Assembly: GCA_002378565.1 (NCBI GenBank)
Contig: DFSH01000048.1
Location: forward strand, 3,476-38,807
DNA length: 35,332 nucleotides
Direction of reading: 5' to 3'
DNA from: Flavobacteriales bacterium UBA3442
GTDB taxonomy: Bacteria > Bacteroidota > Bacteroidia > Flavobacteriales > Schleiferiaceae
The notes beneath the pieces are model-generated. The model was not told where the DNA came from, did not search any database, and saw nothing but the letters and a program-made list of their open reading frames with translations. The translations under genes and the position numbers were made by a program. The first letter of the stretch is position 1. Every line of letters starts with the position of its first letter. Shown here piece by piece: positions 29,450 through 35,332 of the stretch.

Positions 29450-30757
29450 ATGATTCGTCCCCTCTTTTTCAGTCTGCTTTGCGCCATCAGTTTTGGTGCC
29501 GTTGCACAATCCGTCATCGTCGATGGCGTAGCTGCCGTTGTTGGTAGTGAGATCATTTTGCTTTCAGATATTAGCATGCAGCGCCAAGCCCTTGAACAAG
29601 AAGGTCAGATGGTGAGCGACTGCCAGTTGATGAAAGGTCAATTGTTAGAAAAACTATTGATTCACCATGCTGACTTGGACTCTGTCACTGTGAGCATTGA
29701 AGAAATTGATGACGCCATTGATCGTCGCCTGCAACAACTCATTGCGCAAATCGGTTCTGAGCAACGCCTTGAGGAATACTACAAAAAGTCTACCCTAGAG
29801 ATTAAAGAGGAGCTGCGTCCGATGATGACCAATCAAATGACTGCACAGCGCATGCAAATGACCCTGACTGCAGACATCGATGTGACACCAATGGAGGTTG
29901 AGGAAGTTATTCAAGCCATGCATTCAGATTCTTTGCCCTTGATTGGCACTGAAGTTGAGCTGGCACAAATCACCCTGGAGCCTATTGTTAGCAAGGCGTC
30001 AAGCGAAGAAGCCATTGATAAACTGGACGGCTTGCGAACACGCATACTGGAAGGCTCAAGCTTTTCTACCATGGCTATCCTTTACTCTGAAGATCCCGGT
30101 TCCAATAAAAATGGCGGCACCTACAAGGGCATCAAACGCGGGCAATTTGTGAAAGAATTTGAAGCCATCGCCTTCAACCTTCGGCCCGGTGAAATTTCTC
30201 AGCCATTCAAAACAGAGTACGGCTACCACATCGTTCAATTGCAAGCCAAACGTGGTGAAGAGTTGGATCTGAGGCATATTTTGGTCAAAGCAAAAGTGGA
30301 GCAAAGTGATCTTGACTTTGCCAACGCTAGACTTGATAGCGTTCGCGATTTGATCTTGATGGACTCCATCAGCTTTGAGGATGCGGCCATGCGTATTTCA
30401 TCAGACGAGAACAGCAAACTCAATGGCGGTGTTCTCATGAACCCATCAACAGGTGATCTCCGCTGGAAAGCGGATGACTTGGACCAAGGTTTGTTTTATG
30501 CCAGCGACCAATTGGCTGAAGGTGAAATTGGAAAAGTTACTTTGATTCGTCAACCCGATGGACAAGAGCTCTTTCGCATGGTGTTGCTGAAAAAACGAAC
30601 GGCACCCCACAGGGCCAACTTGAATCAAGATTTTTCCATGCTTAAAACCTATGTGGAGAATCAGAAGCGCCAATCTGTGATGGATGCATGGGTAGAAATC
30701 CACCGGCAAGAAACCCACATTCAACTGAATGAAAACTTCAAGGATTGCGGCCTTTAA
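29450..30757 (+). CDS. SurA-like periplasmic chaperone / peptidyl-prolyl isomerase
   Basis: Periplasmic chaperone for outer-membrane proteins. From the ATG at 29450 the product is 435 residues with a signal peptide (MIRPLFFSLLCAISFGAVAQ) that supports this start over the upstream in-frame one at 29390. The N-terminal SurA-type domain begins VDGVAAVVGSEIILLSDIS. The first PpiC-type rotamase domain has VELAQITLEP, AILYSEDPGSNKNGG and FKTEYGYHIVQLQ; a second, more divergent one follows (LRHILVKAK, SDENSKLNGG). It is probably the SurA of this organism, but Bacteroidota have several paralogues, so no gene symbol is given. Confidence 0.9.
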   Translation: MIRPLFFSLLCAISFGAVAQSVIVDGVAAVVGSEIILLSDISMQRQALEQEGQMVSDCQLMKGQLLEKLLIHHADLDSVTVSIEEIDDAIDRRLQQLIAQIGSEQRLEEYYKKSTLEIKEELRPMMTNQMTAQRMQMTLTADIDVTPMEVEEVIQAMHSDSLPLIGTEVELAQITLEPIVSKASSEEAIDKLDGLRTRILEGSSFSTMAILYSEDPGSNKNGGTYKGIKRGQFVKEFEAIAFNLRPGEISQPFKTEYGYHIVQLQAKRGEELDLRHILVKAKVEQSDLDFANARLDSVRDLILMDSISFEDAAMRISSDENSKLNGGVLMNPSTGDLRWKADDLDQGLFYASDQLAEGEIGKVTLIRQPDGQELFRMVLLKKRTAPHRANLNQDFSMLKTYVENQKRQSVMDAWVEIHRQETHIQLNENFKDCGL

Positions 30758-30774
30758 AGCAAGCTATTGAATCG

Positions 30775-30782
30775 TAAATTTA
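30775..30782 (+). promoter_or_regulatory. Candidate -7 element of the GH92 gene
   Basis: TAAATTTA, one base from TAnnTTTG, then GCCAGT and the ATG at 30789. The 31-base gap contains no terminator, so readthrough from the SurA-like gene is also possible. Confidence 0.35.
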
Positions 30783-30788
30783 GCCAGT

Positions 30789-33596
30789 ATGAGATTCTGG
30801 CTTTTTTTATGTCTTCCCTTTTTTATGCAGGCACAGGTTGTCACTGGAGACATTGACCCCTTCATTGGTACCGGCGGCCATGGGCACAACCATCCAAGTG
30901 CCAGTATGCCCTTTGGCATGGTACAACTTGGACCTGACAGCCGACTAGAAGGATGGGATGGCTGCAGCGGCTACCACTACAGCGACAGCACCCTTTACGG
31001 ATTCAGCCACACCCACCTGAGTGGCACTGGCGTCGCTGACTACAATGACATCCAATTCCGTCCACACCTGATGGGTGAAGACCTCAACCAGCCTAGCCCC
31101 TTCATTAAGTCCTCAGAAAGTTCAGCTGCAGGGTTTTACGCAGTCACCTTGAGCAATGGCATTCAGGTTAGCTTGACGGCAAGTGAAAGAATGGGGTTGC
31201 AAAAAATTCAATTCCCCAAAGGACAGCGTGCCTTGGTACAATTAGATTTAAGCTACCGAGACCGGACACTTTCACAAGGATTTGAGGCTAACGCAAGTGA
31301 CCTCAAAGGATCCACCACTTTTCAAGGTCATCGCATCAGCGAGGGGTGGGCCCTTGAGCAACATGTGTACTTTGCTGGGAAAACCTCGCACCCATTCAAT
31401 CACCGAATCACTGGGGATGGTTTGTATGTGCTGGATTTCGGGTTCATCGGTGAGGATGCATTGATGATTGAAGTAGCCTTGAGCTCTGTTTCAGAAAGTG
31501 GCGCACAACGCAATTGGCAAGCAGAAAGCCAGGCCTTTGATTTTCAAGGCACCTTGTCTGCATGCCAAGATGCCTGGCAACTGGAACTGGATCGATTGCA
31601 AGTCTATGGTGGAGACAAGGAAAGCAAGCGGATTTATGCCACTGCTTTGTACCATGCCTTTTTGGTGCCTAACCTGTGGAGTGACCGTGATGGGTCCTAC
31701 CGTGGCATGGACGGCGTGATTCATCAAGACCGTTTGCACCCGCATTACACGGTGTTCTCACTTTGGGACACCTACCGAACAGCACACCCTCTGTATGCAT
31801 TGGTTCAACCCAAGCGAACAGAAGACTTTTTGGTGACCATGCTGGATCAATTCAAGCAATCGGGTCGCTTACCTGTCTGGGAACTTGCTGGCAATGAGAC
31901 CGATTGCATGATTGGTTACCATTCGGTTTCTGTGATTGCCGATGCCTTAGCAAAGGGCTATGCCGTCGACACCGCAGCAACCATTCAAGCCATGATGGTT
32001 ACCGCCGATGGCGACTCCAGAGGTTTGGATGATTACCACAACAATGGGTACCTCAGCATGCAAGATGAATCTGAATCTGTATCAAAATCCTTGGAATACG
32101 CTTACGATGATGCCTGTATCGCTATGGCCTTGGAACGATTCCAGGAAGATTCGCTGGCAGTCATTTACCATCGTCGATCGCAAGCATGGATCAGTTTACT
32201 GGATCCCGAAACTGGCTTGATGCGACCAAGAGACAATGGGCAATTCATGCAGCGCTACGACCCAAGGGAGGTGAATAACCACTTTACAGAAGCCAACAGC
32301 TGGCAATACAGCTTTGCTCCTGTGCATGCTTTGAGTAGGTGGCAAGCCTTATTGGTCAAGGATGGGCACAGCTTGGATAAGCAACTTGATGCACTTTTTT
32401 CAGCGCCCAGTAGCACCCTAGGTAGAACACAGGTAGACATCACTGGCCTTATCGGACAATACGCTCATGGCAATGAACCAAGCCACCACATCGCCTACCT
32501 GTACAACTGCACGGACAGCCCATGGAAAGGTCAGGAAAAAGTGGCTGAGATTCTTGAGACCATGTACAGCGATCAGCCATTTGGCTACCAAGGCAATGAG
32601 GATTGTGGTCAAATGAGTGCCTGGTACGTCATGGCGTCCATAGGCCTGTATCCGCTCGTTCCAGGTGAAGCACAGTACGCCACAGGCGCACCCCTATGGG
32701 ATAGCGTACGCATCGCCCATGCCTTGGGTGAAACCACCTTGGCTTCTCAAGGAGACGGCATCTACTACCATGGCTATGAAAACGCGAACGATCCAGGCCT
32801 AACGTGGTCAGGGTCCATGTCTCATCAATACTTGACGGAAACCAAACGCATCAACATTCAACGTGCAGACTTCCCTCAAAGTGGCAGACCCTGGCATGCT
32901 TACCTCAACCATAGCCATCGCTACAACAAAAGCCACAACAACCTCATCCCTGCCCCCATCATTCAGGTTCAACGACAATTCAAGGATTCAAGCCTGGTTC
33001 ACATTGTTTACCAAGACGGAAAAGAGGAAACCTTTGCTGTCCATTCCAGCGGACACCTTTCTGCTGGCACCAGCCATGTCAGCCATGCAGACTACAGCAT
33101 TAAACCCAACAACTGGTCTGCAGAAATCTTGTCTGGCACGCTAAGCGATCAATACAACCTAGGACCTGGCAGCTTGATTGATGGCATCCATGGCGAGATT
33201 GACTGGCGTAAAGGTCATTGGAACGGTCTACAGGGCGAAGATCTCATCATTGAATTATTACCCGGCAAGGGTGATAAATTTTCAGCTATAACTGTTGACT
33301 TATCTCTATTGAAGGAGATAAAAAGCTGGATTGCATTGCCATCTCAGGTTACTGCTGTTGCCCATTTCAGGCTTGGACAACAAGCCCTCACCTCTATTGT
33401 GTTTAATGACGTGCTGACTGAGGGTGAGCCACGCATTGAAACGGCGAGCTGGTCTATTGAAAGTAGGTGGTGGAACCCCCTTCAATCCATCACGATCACA
33501 CTCAAAAACCCTGGTCTTCTTGAGCAATGGCATCCTGGCGCAGGGAGTGATTCCTACATATTTATTGATGAAATAACCTTAACTCACAGCCCATGA
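30789..33596 (+). CDS. GH92 family alpha-mannosidase, secreted
   Basis: Calcium-dependent inverting alpha-1,2/1,3/1,4-mannosidase family, acting on N-glycans or mannans. The 935-residue product has a short signal peptide (MRFWLFLCLPFFMQAQ) and the GH92 signature: DPFIGTGGHGHNHPSASMPF, GMVQLGPDSR, GYHYSDSTLYGFSHTHLSG, YALVQPKR, and near 600 GNEDCGQMSAWYVMASIGLY. After about residue 730 the usual fold ends and a further 200 residues follow, with SLIDGIHGEIDWRKGHWNGL, like the discoidin-type C-terminal domain found on some GH92 proteins. No T9SS sorting domain is seen. Its TGA overlaps the CotH ATG by 4 bases. Confidence 0.94.
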   Translation: MRFWLFLCLPFFMQAQVVTGDIDPFIGTGGHGHNHPSASMPFGMVQLGPDSRLEGWDGCSGYHYSDSTLYGFSHTHLSGTGVADYNDIQFRPHLMGEDLNQPSPFIKSSESSAAGFYAVTLSNGIQVSLTASERMGLQKIQFPKGQRALVQLDLSYRDRTLSQGFEANASDLKGSTTFQGHRISEGWALEQHVYFAGKTSHPFNHRITGDGLYVLDFGFIGEDALMIEVALSSVSESGAQRNWQAESQAFDFQGTLSACQDAWQLELDRLQVYGGDKESKRIYATALYHAFLVPNLWSDRDGSYRGMDGVIHQDRLHPHYTVFSLWDTYRTAHPLYALVQPKRTEDFLVTMLDQFKQSGRLPVWELAGNETDCMIGYHSVSVIADALAKGYAVDTAATIQAMMVTADGDSRGLDDYHNNGYLSMQDESESVSKSLEYAYDDACIAMALERFQEDSLAVIYHRRSQAWISLLDPETGLMRPRDNGQFMQRYDPREVNNHFTEANSWQYSFAPVHALSRWQALLVKDGHSLDKQLDALFSAPSSTLGRTQVDITGLIGQYAHGNEPSHHIAYLYNCTDSPWKGQEKVAEILETMYSDQPFGYQGNEDCGQMSAWYVMASIGLYPLVPGEAQYATGAPLWDSVRIAHALGETTLASQGDGIYYHGYENANDPGLTWSGSMSHQYLTETKRINIQRADFPQSGRPWHAYLNHSHRYNKSHNNLIPAPIIQVQRQFKDSSLVHIVYQDGKEETFAVHSSGHLSAGTSHVSHADYSIKPNNWSAEILSGTLSDQYNLGPGSLIDGIHGEIDWRKGHWNGLQGEDLIIELLPGKGDKFSAITVDLSLLKEIKSWIALPSQVTAVAHFRLGQQALTSIVFNDVLTEGEPRIETASWSIESRWWNPLQSITITLKNPGLLEQWHPGAGSDSYIFIDEITLTHSP

Positions 33597-35332
33597 GAAA
33601 TCGCCTTTTTGCTTTGCTATTGCTGACTTCCTTATGGGTATTTGCTCAGCCGACCTCCTTCCCTCCCCGGGATGATGTTTACTATGACGCTTCAGTCCCA
33701 CGCATTGACATCAGTATCCGGCAGTCCTCATTGGATAGCTTGATGCTCTATGTAACCAGTGATGTAGAGTTTGATGTGGACTTTGTATTCACCGGCAATG
33801 GCATCGTTGATAGCATGAGTCGCGTGGGCTTTCGTCTTCGCGGAAACACCTCTCGTTATGCACAGAAAAAAAGCTACAAAGTGGCTTTTAACAGCTTCAC
33901 TGGTGGTCAGCGGTGGCAGGGGGTAAAAAAACTCAACCTCAATGGTGAGCACAATGACCCAAGCATGAGTCGAGCAAGGCTGTCATGGGGCATACTGGAA
34001 AACATCGGCCTGCCAGCAGCTCGTGTCAACCATGTGAGATTGTACATCAATGGCGTGTACAAAGGGCTCTACGCAAACACCGAACACATCAACGACGACT
34101 ATGTTGAGAAACGCTTTGATGGCAAGGCAGGAAACCTTTACAAATGCCTATGGCCAGCCACATTATCCTACAGAGGGAGCACTGGCAATGACTACAAACA
34201 CATGGACAATGGTCGGCGCGTGTATGAGCTGAAGACCAATGAAGATGACGATGATTACAGCGGCCTGGCACATTTCATTGATGTACTCAACAATACAACA
34301 CTTGCCAACCTGCCTTGTGAACTCGAATCGGTATTCAACGTCAACAGTTACTTGATGCACCTGGCCTTTGAAATGACCATCGGTCATTGGGATAACCATG
34401 CATTCAACCAAAACAACTTCTACCTCTACGAAGACCCTGAATCTGGCTTGATGCAGTACCTGAGCTTTGACCTGGATAACACCTTAGGGGTTGATTGGTC
34501 AGCGATTGATTGGAGCACACGCAATATCCATAGCTGGGGCAACAGCAATTATCCGCTGTACCAACGATTGATGGCTATTCCAGAATACCAGCTCCGACTG
34601 CAGGTGATGATGGCGCAAATCATCCACCCAAGCATTGACAACAATGTCTGGTATGGCAGCAGCATCGCCATGAAAAACCAACTTTTGCCTTTTGTGGCTA
34701 ATGACCCCGCTTACCCGCTGGATTACAGCTACAACATCAATCACTTTCAAAACAGCTGGAACCAAGCAGCCGGGGCTCATGTCACCAAAGGCATCCACCC
34801 CTTCCTTGGCGCACGAATCAACGCATCAAACAGTCAGTTCATTTCTGGAAATGCCGCACCCATACTCTACCCAGGTCGGTTATCTGGAAACAGCAACTTA
34901 GGGCCCATCAACGTGGGGTTGATGGTTTTGGACGAAAGCAGCCTTTCATGGGTGAAGCTGCATTACCGTTATGACAGCATTGGCCCCTTCAGCAGCCTAC
35001 TGCTTCATGACAATGGCATGAGCATGGATGGTTTAGCCGGTGATAAATATTTCGGCGGGCAACTCACAGCTCCTGGAGACAGCGTGCACCTCTTGGACTA
35101 CTACTTCTCTGCCAAGGATAACAACAACCAGGTCAGCCAATGGCCATGCAGTCCAATCAGCCGCCCCTTGGCCACAGCCCCTGCCTTGTTAGTCAATGAA
35201 GTCATGTCCGACAATGATGGCTACCTCATTGCTGCAGATGGCAGTGACCCCGATTGGATTGAAATCTACAACCCAAGCCCTGTCAGTGTCAACTTGTCCA
35301 ATTTTTTCTTGAGCGACAAGCTGAATCAGCCA
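33593..35332 (+). CDS. CotH kinase family protein with lamin-tail domain, partial (3' end cut)
   Basis: From the ATG at 33593 an open frame of 580 codons runs to the window end. A signal peptide (MRNRLFALLLLTSLWVFAQ) is followed by a CotH kinase-like domain: FRLRGNTSRYAQKKSYKVAF, KLNLNGEHNDPSMSRARLS, YANTEHINDDYVEKRF and SFDLDNTLGV (near 291), the last matching the metal-binding Asp/Asn motif of CotH kinases. At the edge, LVNEVMSDNDGY and DWIEIYNPS are the opening of a lamin-tail domain. In Bacteroidota such proteins are often long and end in a T9SS sorting domain; this is not visible here. Coupled to GH92 by an ATGA overlap. Whether it is an active kinase is not known. Confidence 0.9.
   Translation, partial: MRNRLFALLLLTSLWVFAQPTSFPPRDDVYYDASVPRIDISIRQSSLDSLMLYVTSDVEFDVDFVFTGNGIVDSMSRVGFRLRGNTSRYAQKKSYKVAFNSFTGGQRWQGVKKLNLNGEHNDPSMSRARLSWGILENIGLPAARVNHVRLYINGVYKGLYANTEHINDDYVEKRFDGKAGNLYKCLWPATLSYRGSTGNDYKHMDNGRRVYELKTNEDDDDYSGLAHFIDVLNNTTLANLPCELESVFNVNSYLMHLAFEMTIGHWDNHAFNQNNFYLYEDPESGLMQYLSFDLDNTLGVDWSAIDWSTRNIHSWGNSNYPLYQRLMAIPEYQLRLQVMMAQIIHPSIDNNVWYGSSIAMKNQLLPFVANDPAYPLDYSYNINHFQNSWNQAAGAHVTKGIHPFLGARINASNSQFISGNAAPILYPGRLSGNSNLGPINVGLMVLDESSLSWVKLHYRYDSIGPFSSLLLHDNGMSMDGLAGDKYFGGQLTAPGDSVHLLDYYFSAKDNNNQVSQWPCSPISRPLATAPALLVNEVMSDNDGYLIAADGSDPDWIEIYNPSPVSVNLSNFFLSDKLNQP

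Overview
The window is chromosomal DNA from a member of the Bacteroidota, most likely a Flavobacteriales-type bacterium of intermediate GC. This rests on Bacteroidota-specific families (DUF4835, DUF6913, DUF6702, the Rpb6-like omega subunit), on two or more type IX secretion (T9SS) C-terminal sorting domains, on M1 and GH92 secreted enzymes, on a near absence of Shine-Dalgarno sequences, and on promoters of the TAnnTTTG type. Genus cannot be decided from the sequence.

Left arm (1-9270, all minus strand): one compact housekeeping array, read right to left: prmC, ligA, DUF6913, dapA, bamD, rpoZ, coaBC, DUF4835, recN (cut by the left edge). Several junctions are 4-base ATGA overlaps. It covers release-factor methylation, DNA ligation, lysine/peptidoglycan precursor synthesis, outer-membrane assembly, RNA polymerase omega, coenzyme A synthesis and DNA repair.

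Middle (9299-16699, mostly plus): ribD coupled to a secreted thermolysin-like peptidase; a thioesterase on the opposite strand; a 233-bp AT-rich gap with a DnaA box; then dnaA, a low-molecular-weight tyrosine phosphatase and an RsmI-like methyltransferase joined by overlaps; a 33-codon relic of an alpha/beta hydrolase on the minus strand; and mnmE.

Accessory segment (about 16700-20455, visibly more AT-rich): two tandem Crp/Fnr-like regulators on the minus strand, divergent from two T9SS-exported proteins (a small Ig-like protein and an alpha/beta hydrolase). This is the part most likely to be lineage-specific and the best candidate for an undescribed regulatory and secretion module, though no function can be assigned.

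Right arm (20574-35332, all plus): a DEAD-box RNA helicase lacking a normal start codon, a PqqB-like metallo-hydrolase, monomeric isocitrate dehydrogenase, DUF6702, an M1 peptidase, a DUF3347 lipoprotein, an orphan parA, a SurA-like chaperone/isomerase, a GH92 alpha-mannosidase and a translationally coupled CotH-family protein with a lamin-tail domain, cut by the right edge.

No tRNA, rRNA, CRISPR array or transposase was seen, and no intergenic gap exceeds 300 bp. A recurring observation is that several genes have a TAnnTTTG-like element ending only 4-6 bases before the ATG, which would give leaderless or nearly leaderless mRNAs.
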